Below are positions 1 to 9,447 of a stretch of 64,000 nucleotides of DNA, one piece after another; within the stretch, counting starts at the first letter, position 1; each line of letters starts with the position of its first letter. The translations under genes and the position numbers were made by a program. Under the pieces are notes generated by a model. The model saw nothing but the letters and a program-made list of their open reading frames with translations, did not search any database and was not told where the DNA came from. The DNA is taken from the NCBI GenBank assembly GCA_002427745.1, contig DIYF01000147.1, positions 68,083-132,082 on the forward strand, written 5' to 3'. The DNA is from Roseivirga sp. UBA6061 (GTDB taxonomy: Bacteria > Bacteroidota > Bacteroidia > Cytophagales > Cyclobacteriaceae).

Positions 1-2
1 CA

Positions 3-194
3 GCCAGTATTAATAACTCCGGCTTTGAAAGACTTCGTTCTTATGTAGGAGCCAATATTGCCATGGCTCAAAGTGGCTGGCTCGAAAACTTTAAGCTGGG
101 CCTGGAAGTGGGGACTCCCATCATAAACAAAGTTCGGGGCATGCAAATGGATGAGAATTACCTGTTTCAGGTAGGACTAAGATATTCACACTGA
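3..194 (+). CDS. C-terminus of an outer-membrane beta-barrel protein (5' end missing)
   Basis: An open frame enters from the left edge and stops with TGA at 192-194, giving 63 residues. The tail has alternating hydrophobic and polar residues (for example LGLEVGTP and YLFQVGLRYSH), as in the last strands of an outer-membrane barrel. The stop overlaps the nosD start (TGATG), so the gene is probably translationally coupled to nosD. Barrel proteins do occur inside Bacteroidota nos clusters, but that role is inferred from context only because most of the protein lies outside the window. Confidence 0.6.
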   Translation, partial: ASINNSGFERLRSYVGANIAMAQSGWLENFKLGLEVGTPIINKVRGMQMDENYLFQVGLRYSH

Positions 195-1453
195 TGAGGT
201 TAAGAAATCTCGCAATCTTATATTTCTTAATACTCCCATTTTTTGTCCGGGCTTCACCGGTTGCTACCATACGGGTATGTAAAGACTGTGAGGTCCGGAC
301 CATTACTCAGGGCCTTGAAGCAGCTTCGGCCCACGATACTGTGCTCATTGAGAAGGGTACTTATGAAGGTGTAGCCCTTGAGATCAGGAAACCTGTTACA
401 CTGATGGGGAAGGAAGGAGCCATACTGGACGGAAAGAGTCAAAGTTACATTCTCAGAATACTCAGTGACAGCGTGAATGTTTCCGGGTTGACACTTATCA
501 ATGCAGGCAGAAGCTATACCAGGGATTATGCCGCCATCTACCTTTCCAGGGTGAAACACTTTTCCATCATCAATAATGTTATCAGAGACCCCTTCTTCGG
601 TATTCTTATAGAAAAATCACATAAAGGAATCATATCAGGCAATCTGGTTACCAGCAATCGGATAAGAGAAGATGATTCCGGAAACGGAGTACATGCCTGG
701 CACTGCTCCGGACTGACTATCCGTAATAATGAACTCAGTGGTCTCCGTGATGGCATCTACCTGGAGTTTGTTGAACAAAGCAGCATTGAAGACAATAACA
801 GCCATAACAACATTCGATACGGTTTGCATTTTATGTTTTCCAATCACGATAAATACCTGAGGAATATTTTCAGAGAAAATGGAGCAGGTGTGGCAGTGAT
901 GTTCTCAAAGTTTATCGAAATGAAAGAAAACCGCTTTGTGCAGAACTGGGGTACGGCTTCCTATGGCTTGCTATTGAAAGAAATCTATGATGCTGAAGTA
1001 GAAGGCAACACTTTCCACGAGAATACTATAGGAATTTTCATTGAAGGGTCTACACGCATCAACTATACTGGTAACCACCTGGAGCGCAACGGTTGGGCAA
1101 TTAAGGTTAGTGGCGGTTGTTATCTGAACATTTTTTCAGCCAACAATTTCCTGAGTAACTCATTTGATGTGAGCTACAATACCAAAATGAATGACAACCG
1201 TTTCGAAGGTAACTATTGGAGTGGATATAGCGGATATGACATCGATAAAGATGGAGTGGGAGATGTGCCTTATAGGCCAGTGAAGTTATTCTCTTATATA
1301 GTTAACAAGACCCCGGAGAATATCATTCTTCTCAGAAGTCTCTTTGTTGATATCATCAACTTTTCTGAAAAGGTATCTCCTGTGTTTACCCCGGATGATC
1401 TTATTGACAATACGCCTGCCATGAAACGCCTGGATTATGATCAGAATAGATAA
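194..1453 (+). CDS. nosD: NosD, periplasmic nitrous oxide reductase maturation protein
   Basis: The 419-residue protein starts with a signal peptide (about residues 1-20). A right-handed parallel beta-helix follows, with repeated Asn-rich rungs such as IINNVI, GNLVTSN, IRNNELSG and IEDNNSHN over about residues 85-340. Near residue 350 lies DIDKDGVGDVPYRP, the acidic segment typical of NosD/CASH-domain proteins. NosD is known to work with the NosFY ABC transporter in assembling the CuZ centre of periplasmic N2O reductase. The next two genes are exactly nosF and nosY and overlap it, which makes the assignment firm. nosZ itself is not in the window. Confidence 0.93.
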   Translation: MRLRNLAILYFLILPFFVRASPVATIRVCKDCEVRTITQGLEAASAHDTVLIEKGTYEGVALEIRKPVTLMGKEGAILDGKSQSYILRILSDSVNVSGLTLINAGRSYTRDYAAIYLSRVKHFSIINNVIRDPFFGILIEKSHKGIISGNLVTSNRIREDDSGNGVHAWHCSGLTIRNNELSGLRDGIYLEFVEQSSIEDNNSHNNIRYGLHFMFSNHDKYLRNIFRENGAGVAVMFSKFIEMKENRFVQNWGTASYGLLLKEIYDAEVEGNTFHENTIGIFIEGSTRINYTGNHLERNGWAIKVSGGCYLNIFSANNFLSNSFDVSYNTKMNDNRFEGNYWSGYSGYDIDKDGVGDVPYRPVKLFSYIVNKTPENIILLRSLFVDIINFSEKVSPVFTPDDLIDNTPAMKRLDYDQNR

Positions 1454-2141
1454 CCTGCACAAGCAATTTGGAAAACTTAAGGTACTTGATGGAGTCACCT
1501 TTCAGGTAGAGTCCGGTGGTGTAGTGGCTGTTCTGGGCCCCAATGGGTCTGGTAAGACGACTATTCTGAAGACTATTCTGGGCATGGTGCTGCCCGATAA
1601 AGGAGAAGCTTTTTTTCAGAGTAATTCTATTCTGAAACAATGGGATTACCGAAAAGAAATAGGTTATCTGCCTCAGATTGCCAGGTTCCCGGAGAATCTC
1701 ACGGTACAGGAGTTGATTGATATGGTGAAGAACATCCGGAGTGTAGAGGCTAGCGAAGAGCAACTGATTCAACGATTCGGACTGAAGGGCTTTTTGGACA
1801 AAAAACTCAGTAACCTGTCTGGAGGGACCCGGCAAAAAGTCAATATCGTACTCGCCTTTATGTTTGACAGTCCTCTGCAGATTTTAGATGAGCCTACTGC
1901 CGGACTGGACCCCGTGTCCCTCATTCGGCTAAAAGAACTGATCCGGGAGCAGAAAGAGAAAGGAAAGACACTGCTCATTACCACTCATATCATGAGTCTG
2001 GTAGAAGAACTTTCGGATGAGATCATCTTTTTGCTGGAAGGGAAAATTTACTTCCAGGGTACAGTTAGTCAATTGCTTGAACAAACGCATCAGGTCAATT
2101 TAGAACATGCTATCGCTAAAATTCTGGAAAACCATGCTTAA
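1437..2141 (+). CDS. nosF: NosF, ABC transporter ATP-binding subunit
   Basis: The 234-residue cytoplasmic ATPase has Walker A GPNGSGKTT at residues 34-42, signature LSGG at 127-130 and Walker B LQILDE at 147-152, followed by the D-loop AGLDP. The switch His falls in LLITTHIMS. It overlaps nosD by 17 bases and nosY by 8, indicating one transcript with coupled translation. With NosY it forms the transporter that supplies a sulfur species or energy for CuZ maturation by NosD. General ABC-2 ATPases look alike, so the specific name rests on the nosD-F-Y order. Confidence 0.9.
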   Translation: MIRIDNLHKQFGKLKVLDGVTFQVESGGVVAVLGPNGSGKTTILKTILGMVLPDKGEAFFQSNSILKQWDYRKEIGYLPQIARFPENLTVQELIDMVKNIRSVEASEEQLIQRFGLKGFLDKKLSNLSGGTRQKVNIVLAFMFDSPLQILDEPTAGLDPVSLIRLKELIREQKEKGKTLLITTHIMSLVEELSDEIIFLLEGKIYFQGTVSQLLEQTHQVNLEHAIAKILENHA

Positions 2142-2916
2142 GATCCTGAAATATACCTTTGCCGATCTGATAAGAAGTCGCTGGAGTTATGTCTACCTGG
2201 CCTTTTATCTCATTCTGGGCTTCGTCTTGCTCTTCCTGAATAATGACCTTTCCAAGGCAGTCATCACATTGATGAACATTATTGTCGTACTGACTCCTAT
2301 GATAGGAACCATATTCGGGATCATGTATTTCTACAGTGCCAGGGAGTTCACGGAGTTATTGCTGGCACAACCTCTGAAGCGCAGCACGATCTTTATAGGG
2401 CAATACCTGGGCATTGCTCTTTCTCTGTCTTTCAGCTTGCTTGTGGGTTTGGGTATACCATTTCTCGCCTATGGCGTAGCCAGGTCATCAGAAATCTGGG
2501 ACTTTGGTCTCCTGTTGGGGGTCGGGGCATTTCTCACTTTCATATTTGTCGCACTGTCTGTCAACATTGCTCTGAGAAATGAAAACAGGGTGAAGGGTTT
2601 TGGGTATGCTATTTTGCTTTGGCTTTTTATGGCCGTTATTTACGATGGTCTTTTCATGATCTCGCTGGTTATGTTTGACGATTATCCACTCGATAAGTTC
2701 TCACTTGTGGTCAGTGTTCTTAACCCCGTTGACCTCTCCAGGATTCTCATTTTGCTTAAGCTCGATATTTCGGCCCTGTTAGGTTACACAGGAGCTCTCT
2801 TCCAAAACTTTTTCGGTAATGGATGGGGGATGTTCACCTCGCTGAGCATGCTGTTCCTCTGGTCATTATTGCCTGTAAAACTTTTAGTAAGAACGGCTCG
2901 CAGAAAAGACTTTTAA
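2134..2916 (+). CDS. nosY: NosY, ABC-2 type permease subunit
   Basis: The 260-residue membrane protein has about six hydrophobic helices and begins with an amphipathic stretch (MLKILKYTFADLIRSRW), the usual NosY/ABC-2 N-terminus. An upstream ATG at 2107 would add nine residues lying wholly inside nosF; the ATG at 2134 gives the canonical N-terminus and an 8-base overlap, so it is preferred. The conserved segment AREFTELLLAQPLKRSTIFIG follows the second helix, as in the NosY/YhaP group. The stop codon TAA (2914-2916) overlaps a perfect 24-base palindrome. Confidence 0.88.
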   Translation: MLKILKYTFADLIRSRWSYVYLAFYLILGFVLLFLNNDLSKAVITLMNIIVVLTPMIGTIFGIMYFYSAREFTELLLAQPLKRSTIFIGQYLGIALSLSFSLLVGLGIPFLAYGVARSSEIWDFGLLLGVGAFLTFIFVALSVNIALRNENRVKGFGYAILLWLFMAVIYDGLFMISLVMFDDYPLDKFSLVVSVLNPVDLSRILILLKLDISALLGYTGALFQNFFGNGWGMFTSLSMLFLWSLLPVKLLVRTARRKDF

Positions 2917-2938
2917 TTATTTGTCATGACAAATAATT
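2915..2938. promoter_or_regulatory. 24-bp perfect palindrome, possible Crp/Fnr-type operator
   Basis: Every base from 2915 to 2938 is self-complementary, with core TTTGTCATGACAAA. The half-site TTGTCA is of the kind bound by Crp/Fnr-family dimers, but assignment to a particular regulator is inference. It begins on the last two bases of the nosY stop codon and lies about 113 bases before the decarboxylase gene. It lacks a loop, so it suits a DNA operator better than an RNA terminator, although a run of T and A follows. Confidence 0.5.
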
Positions 2939-3050
2939 TAATTTTTGTACCTATGCACCGATCGGCTGCCAGGTGACCGGGCAAAACTATTTTTAAGGTT
3001 GTTTCCGGCTGATTTGATAAAAGGTATTAAAGCAGAGAATTACACTGTCT

Positions 3051-4286
3051 ATGTTTTGGGAAAGCTATTCGCATAAGAAGATTAAAGAGACCATTTTCGG
3101 GGCATTGGAAAAGAATCTTGACTACCGGGAGAAGCCGGTATTGGGGCTTCCTGCTTCTTACCTGGACTCAGAGGTGTTTTACGATGATGCTCCTTTTTTA
3201 AAGGATGCACCCTTCCTGTCAGCCTTAATTGCCAACCCCAATCATATTGGTTGTCATACACTCAACGAATCAGAAGCGGCCTTTGAAGGAACGCATAACA
3301 TAGAAAAAGAGCTGATAGATCTTTGCGCACAGCAGATTTTTGAAGGTGGTGAAGAAGCCTTTGACGGCTATGTGGCTTCCGGAGGAACTGAGGCTAACAT
3401 TCAGGCGATCTGGATACTGAAACGCTACTATGAAACAGAGTTCAATGTTGATTCTGACAAGGTAGCAGTGATCTATTCTGAAGATGCCCATTACTCCATG
3501 CCAAAAGCAGCGCGGCTATTGGGGCTTCAGTCATTCGTTACCAGGGTCGAAGATGCCACCAGGCGCGTTACCCGTGAAAGCCTGGAAAAGTGTATTAGTG
3601 ATGCCCGAGAGGCAGGAGTTGCGCACTTTATTCTCGTGATTAACATGTCTACCACCATGTTTGGGTCGGTTGATGATATTGATGAGATCACTGCCTGGCT
3701 GGACGAACTCAAAGTGGACTACAAAGTACATATAGATGGGGCCTTTGGTGGTTACATCTATCCTTTCTCCACCAAAAGTCTCTCGCACACTTTTCAGAAC
3801 CCAAAGATCAATTCATTTACCCTGGATGGTCATAAGATGCTACAATCACCTTATGGTACCGGCATCTACATTACCCGAAAGGGCTTTATGGAGTATGCCC
3901 TGACTGAGGAGGCTAATTATGTAAAGGGCAAAGATTACACTCTGGTGGGTAGCAGGTCAGGGGCCAATGCTATTGCCGTCTGGATGATCATGCGCACTTA
4001 CGGCTCTGAGGGCTGGAAGGCTAAGATCGAAAGGTTACTGGCTAAAACCAGCAGGCTTTGCAGCAACCTGGATGAAAGAGGTGTGGAGTACTTCCGGAAT
4101 CCTGATATGAATATCATTACCATCAGAGCAAAATATATTTCATCTCAGCTGGCCCACAAATACCTATTGGTGCCCGATGCCCATGACCATGATGTGAAGT
4201 GGTGGAAAATTGTTGTGATGGAGCATGTAAAACAGGGGACGATTGATGCCTTCCTGAATGACCTGGACGCTGAACTAAACGCGTAG
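3051..4286 (+). CDS. PLP-dependent group II amino acid decarboxylase family protein
   Basis: The 411-residue enzyme has the type I PLP fold of the group II decarboxylases (histidine, tyrosine, glutamate and aspartate decarboxylases). The substrate-pocket motif HTLNESEAAFEG lies near residue 68, SGGTEAN near 110 (phosphate binding), HIDGAFGG near 230 (Asp contacting the PLP nitrogen), and the Schiff-base lysine is Lys262 in LDGHKMLQSPYGTG. The length is close to short bacterial histidine decarboxylases. The substrate cannot be read from sequence. The 134-base leader carries the palindrome at 2915-2938, so control by a Crp/Fnr-type factor is possible. Confidence 0.85.
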   Translation: MFWESYSHKKIKETIFGALEKNLDYREKPVLGLPASYLDSEVFYDDAPFLKDAPFLSALIANPNHIGCHTLNESEAAFEGTHNIEKELIDLCAQQIFEGGEEAFDGYVASGGTEANIQAIWILKRYYETEFNVDSDKVAVIYSEDAHYSMPKAARLLGLQSFVTRVEDATRRVTRESLEKCISDAREAGVAHFILVINMSTTMFGSVDDIDEITAWLDELKVDYKVHIDGAFGGYIYPFSTKSLSHTFQNPKINSFTLDGHKMLQSPYGTGIYITRKGFMEYALTEEANYVKGKDYTLVGSRSGANAIAVWMIMRTYGSEGWKAKIERLLAKTSRLCSNLDERGVEYFRNPDMNIITIRAKYISSQLAHKYLLVPDAHDHDVKWWKIVVMEHVKQGTIDAFLNDLDAELNA

Positions 4287-4389
4287 GGTCGGGCCTTGGC
4301 AGTTGAGCAAATTTGAAATTTGGCAATGCCCTGAAATCATTAGGGCCGGTCTTTCGTTATCCGAATACTAAAAATCGCTAATTTTCGGC

Positions 4390-5613
4390 ATGCAGAATCC
4401 TTTCAAAGGATCTTTGAGTATTGATTTTAATACCAGCCAGTCAACCATTAAATGGGTTGTACTGGTAGTGGCTGCCGTGATTGGTGTAGGCTCTATTATT
4501 TATACCAACAGTCTTGTAACAGAGCTGAAAAAGGGAGAGCAGGAGAAAATCAGACTCTGGGCAGAAGCGGTTGAGTTTCTGGCCACCGAAGATGTCGATA
4601 TTTCGGCCCTGACCTTTATCTCCGGCAATATCATTACTCCGGAAAACACACTTCCTGTAATTCTGCTGGACTCTGCTACCAATGAAATACGGGATTCCAG
4701 AAACGTCAAAAGGGAGGGCGAGAGTCCTGAACGCGAAGAGGCACGCCTGCGAAAAATGCTCAGAAGAATGCAGGCCGAGAACCGGCCCTTTAAAATCATC
4801 TCCCGGGACGGTCCGGGCGGGAGTATTTCCAGTATCAACTACGTATACTATCGCAATTCGAAATTGCTGAGGCAGCTAAGTACCTATCCCTACATCCAGC
4901 TGACAGTAATTGGTATTTTTGGCTTTATTGCTTATCTGGCCTTTAGCTACTCACGTTCTTCTGAGCAGAACAGGGTTTGGGTAGGGCTTGCCAAAGAAAC
5001 AGCGCATCAGCTGGGAACTCCGCTTTCCTCCCTGATGGCCTGGGTGGAGTATTTGCAAACTATCCCGGAGATGGAAGGGAGGACAGATATTGTCACAGAA
5101 CTACAAAAGGACGTGCACCGGCTGGAAATGATCACCTCGCGTTTTTCAAACATTGGTTCCGAACCTGTCCTGAAGGAAGAACTCGTAGAAGAGGCAATCA
5201 ATAATACGGTGGCCTATCTCAAGCCACGTGTATCTTCCAAGGTGGCTTTTGAGGTAAAGGCCATGGCACCTGATCTTAAAGCCCAGATGAATCGCCCTCT
5301 CTTCGAGTGGGTAGTGGAGAATATTGTTAAGAATGGGGTAGATGCCATGAGTGGGATAGGTCATATTACCATTACTGTGGGTCAGGCCAGCGAGCAGACC
5401 GTTTTTATTGATATAGCCGATGATGGAAAGGGCATCGCCAAGGGAAAGGTCAAGGAAGTGTTCAGGCCGGGCTTTACCACTAAAAAGAGAGGCTGGGGCC
5501 TGGGGCTTACCCTGGTTCAGCGAATTGTTCAGAACTATCATTCCGGGCGTATTTTTGTAAAATCCTCACAGGCTGATGTCGGCACCGTATTCAGAATTGT
5601 ACTAAATCAATAG
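4390..5613 (+). CDS. Orphan membrane sensor histidine kinase
   Basis: The 407-residue protein has a membrane helix at about 22-42, a periplasmic stretch of about 115 residues rich in charge, and a second helix near 160-180 (LTVIGIFGFIAYLAFSY). A dimerisation/phosphoacceptor helix follows, AKETAHQLGTPLSSL, with His206. The ATPase domain shows the N box (VVENIVKNGVDAM), G1 (DDGKGI) and G2 (GWGLGLTLV). The residue after the phosphoacceptor is Gln rather than the usual Glu. No response regulator is adjacent, so its partner is elsewhere. It starts close to a short GC hairpin (4328-4346). Confidence 0.88.
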   Translation: MQNPFKGSLSIDFNTSQSTIKWVVLVVAAVIGVGSIIYTNSLVTELKKGEQEKIRLWAEAVEFLATEDVDISALTFISGNIITPENTLPVILLDSATNEIRDSRNVKREGESPEREEARLRKMLRRMQAENRPFKIISRDGPGGSISSINYVYYRNSKLLRQLSTYPYIQLTVIGIFGFIAYLAFSYSRSSEQNRVWVGLAKETAHQLGTPLSSLMAWVEYLQTIPEMEGRTDIVTELQKDVHRLEMITSRFSNIGSEPVLKEELVEEAINNTVAYLKPRVSSKVAFEVKAMAPDLKAQMNRPLFEWVVENIVKNGVDAMSGIGHITITVGQASEQTVFIDIADDGKGIAKGKVKEVFRPGFTTKKRGWGLGLTLVQRIVQNYHSGRIFVKSSQADVGTVFRIVLNQ

Positions 5614-5800
5614 GGCTGTTTGGGATGCAGGAGAGGCACTTCTGCAGACTATTTCCTCAATGAAACCTGCCTTATAGTCTTTCCTTCTAATTTTGAATAT
5701 AGAAAAGTGTTTAATTGAATTTTGTTGCTTATATAAATATTAAAATTGTGTTATATCAATAAAATATATTTTTAATAAGTTTATGTAAAAACATTAAATC

Positions 5801-6136
5801 ATGAAAACGTCTAAAATACTGAGTTGGGTCTTGTTTGTACTGTTAATGTTTGGCCTGATTCCTTCGCTCAACTATAACCGAGGGACAGTCAGCTTTTCAC
5901 TCAATCAAACCCATACTGCTCAGGCATTCCAGAGCAGTTTTGGTATAAGAGAAGACTATTCCATAAGTACCGATTATTATGTTGATATCGATCATGGTGA
6001 CAGGCTATGTTCCTATTTGACAACAGAGACGATAACAGGATCTTACTGTAGTTACGGCTGGAGCCTCTGTGGTGAGTCAGGTATTCCTTCTGTCTCCAGA
6101 GTATGGACCGGGGATAGCATTTGTGTACCCTATTAG
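5801..6136 (+). CDS. Small secreted Cys-containing protein, NVEALA-like
   Basis: The 111-residue protein begins with a signal-type segment (MKTSKILSWVLFVLLMFGL). A short leader-like stretch, VSFSLNQTHTAQAF, resembles in layout the NVEALA leader of Bacteroidota. The C-terminal half holds exactly four cysteines (70, 83, 90, 108), enough for two disulfides outside the cytoplasm. The gene ends four bases before a six-bladed propeller lipoprotein gene, and NVEALA peptides are commonly encoded beside such propellers. The family match is by pattern and context only; function is unknown. The base composition upstream is very AT-rich. Confidence 0.6.
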   Translation: MKTSKILSWVLFVLLMFGLIPSLNYNRGTVSFSLNQTHTAQAFQSSFGIREDYSISTDYYVDIDHGDRLCSYLTTETITGSYCSYGWSLCGESGIPSVSRVWTGDSICVPY

Positions 6137-6140
6137 TAGT

Positions 6141-7400
6141 ATGAAGCAGATGTTATTGTTGTTGCATATCTGCAGAAAGGTTTTGGGTTACCCGGGTTTA
6201 CTTCTGTTTACCCTTATTTGCCTGGTTATTGGCTGTAGTGGCAGAGGGGACCAGGACATAACTGCCGGTGAGAATGATTTTCAAGGGGTAGATACGATTC
6301 GAGTGCCTGACATTCACAAGCGTCTCGATATTTCGGAAGTTTTAGGAGATTATAAAACCGTTTTTCTGAAAACTGATAGTTTGTTGATTGGCAAGATCTC
6401 CAAACTTCTTGTGACAGGTGATAAGATCATCATTGCCGATAGATCCCATGACGGAATCTTTGTCTTTGATATGGAAGGAGACATGCTGTTTCATATCAGT
6501 CAGTCGGGTAATGGTCCGGAAGAATATGCCAGGCTTAAAGATATAGGAATCAATAGCCATAAGGGAGTAATTGAAATATTGGATAATGTCAGGCGCCAGA
6601 TAGTACAGTATGACATTGAAACGGGCGAATTTGTGGACGCAAAGCCCTATGACTTTTGGCCGAGGTTTTTTGCTCCTTTGCCCGGAGGCTCTCGTCTGTT
6701 TCATATTGGACACGTCAGGCAGGAACCTTTTAAGCCGGATAGTACCCAGGCAGAAGTATATATCACCGATTCATTGAATCGCATTGTCAGAGTAAACTTA
6801 CCCCATAAAGCATCTGGCCTTCACAAAATTTACCTGATGACCCTGCAAAACATTTATCAAAGAGGGGAAGGTGGAGTATTACTTGTGCCCATGTATAACA
6901 ATCATATTTACGGAGTGGAGCATGACCGTTTGAAGCCACAGTATTACCTGGACTTTGGAGAGAAAACCATACCTGAGGATTTTGTGCTCAACTTCAACCG
7001 GAACCCCAATGATTATGGTAAATATTTTCAAAACTCTGGTTACGCATCTTATATCTATGATTTCTTTGAATCATCCAGCCATGTCACTTTCAGTTTTATG
7101 ACTGAAGGAAGTCATCACAAGGTAATCTATGACAAAAGCACAGCAGTGGCTGTTGCCTATACCTTCTGGGGCAATGATCAGTATCGTTTTAATATTTTGC
7201 CAATAGGAGTTTTTGGCGATTATCATATCTCCCAGGTTCCCTTCGAAAGCCTCAAAGACAGAAAGGGATTTTATGAATTGAACGTACCGGGAGATTCACT
7301 GGGCAACTACCGGGAATACCTGTTCCTGAAAGAAATGGTGGAGCACAATGAGTCAGAAAATCCGGTTTTGGTCTTTAGTAAATTCAGACCCATCGAATAG
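6141..7400 (+). CDS. 6-bladed beta-propeller lipoprotein
   Basis: The 419-residue protein starts with a long basic and hydrophobic N-terminus ending in the lipobox VIGC (about residues 29-32), so it should be a lipoprotein. Repeated blades contain phrases such as DKIIIADRSHDGIFVFD, GVIEILDNVRRQIVQYD and GGVLLVPMYNNHIYGV, typical of the Bacteroidota 6-bladed propeller family (DUF5128-like). An upstream in-frame ATG at 6069 would overlap the preceding gene by 68 bases and spoil the lipoprotein signal, so 6141 is chosen. It forms a two-gene unit with the small Cys-rich protein. Ligand unknown. Confidence 0.8.
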   Translation: MKQMLLLLHICRKVLGYPGLLLFTLICLVIGCSGRGDQDITAGENDFQGVDTIRVPDIHKRLDISEVLGDYKTVFLKTDSLLIGKISKLLVTGDKIIIADRSHDGIFVFDMEGDMLFHISQSGNGPEEYARLKDIGINSHKGVIEILDNVRRQIVQYDIETGEFVDAKPYDFWPRFFAPLPGGSRLFHIGHVRQEPFKPDSTQAEVYITDSLNRIVRVNLPHKASGLHKIYLMTLQNIYQRGEGGVLLVPMYNNHIYGVEHDRLKPQYYLDFGEKTIPEDFVLNFNRNPNDYGKYFQNSGYASYIYDFFESSSHVTFSFMTEGSHHKVIYDKSTAVAVAYTFWGNDQYRFNILPIGVFGDYHISQVPFESLKDRKGFYELNVPGDSLGNYREYLFLKEMVEHNESENPVLVFSKFRPIE

Positions 7401-7504
7401 GTGAATTTAAAGTCATTCCGTAAACCGGTCTTCCGTCAAGTTTCAGAGAGTGTTTTGCCTGGTAGAATACGCACTTAAATCCATCCGTATTTTAAGTCTA
7501 ACCC

Positions 7505-7535
7505 TTTGGTATAATCGATATTACGCTTACCTTTG
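7505..7535 (+). promoter_or_regulatory. Bacteroidota housekeeping promoter of atpD
   Basis: TTTG at 7505-7508 and TACCTTTG at 7528-7535 are separated by 19 bases, matching exactly the -33/-7 consensus of the primary Bacteroidota sigma factor. Transcription should begin about 5 bases downstream, giving a leader of roughly 45 bases to the atpD ATG. Confidence 0.8.
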
Positions 7536-7582
7536 CCCCCAGAAAAATAAACCGCATTTTTCCTATTTAAGACAAACAATAA

Positions 7583-9097
<1,515 letters not shown>

Positions 9098-9108
9098 GAA
9101 CCAGATTT

Positions 9109-9357
9109 ATGTTACTGGAAATTGTAACACCAGATAAGAAAGTTTTCGAAGGAGAAGTTAACGCAGTTACCTTCCCGGGTAGTAATGGTGAGTTTCAGGT
9201 GCTGAATGATCACGCACCACTAATCAGTTCACTCGGAAAAGGTTCGCTTAGAATCGCGGCATCCGGACAAAACGAAGAGATGATCGTGGATGGTGGTGTA
9301 GTAGAAGTACTGAACAACCACATCATTGTACTGGCTGAGTCTGTGAGTGAAGCATAA
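9109..9357 (+). CDS. atpC: F1 ATP synthase subunit epsilon, short form
   Basis: The 82-residue protein matches only the N-terminal beta-sandwich of epsilon: MLLEIVTPDKKVFEGEVNAV at the start, GSNGEFQVLNDHAPLISSL in the middle, and VDGGVVEVLNNHIIVLAE at the end. The C-terminal helical hairpin that inhibits the enzyme in E. coli (total about 138 residues) is absent. Short epsilons of this kind are usual in Bacteroidota, so this is not a truncation by mutation. It starts 11 bases after atpD. Confidence 0.95.
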   Translation: MLLEIVTPDKKVFEGEVNAVTFPGSNGEFQVLNDHAPLISSLGKGSLRIAASGQNEEMIVDGGVVEVLNNHIIVLAESVSEA

Positions 9358-9378
9358 GATTTAACAATCATATATTAG

Positions 9379-9410
9379 AAAGCCCTGACGGTACCGTCAG
9401 GGCTTTTTTT
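9379..9410 (+). terminator. Rho-independent terminator after atpC
   Basis: A perfect 12-bp stem (AAAGCCCTGACG pairing with CGTCAGGGCTTT) closes a GTAC loop and runs into seven T residues. It ends the atpD-atpC transcript. The same 12-bp stem is used after dnaK at 43401. Confidence 0.93.
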
Positions 9411-9447
9411 ATCTCCCGGTTTTAGTAAGCCATTTATTTACTGTAAC

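Noticed and set aside
2953..2976. 7-codon ORF MHRSAAR as an attenuator leader
   Set aside because: Too short and without a regulatory codon run; mentioned only with the palindrome.
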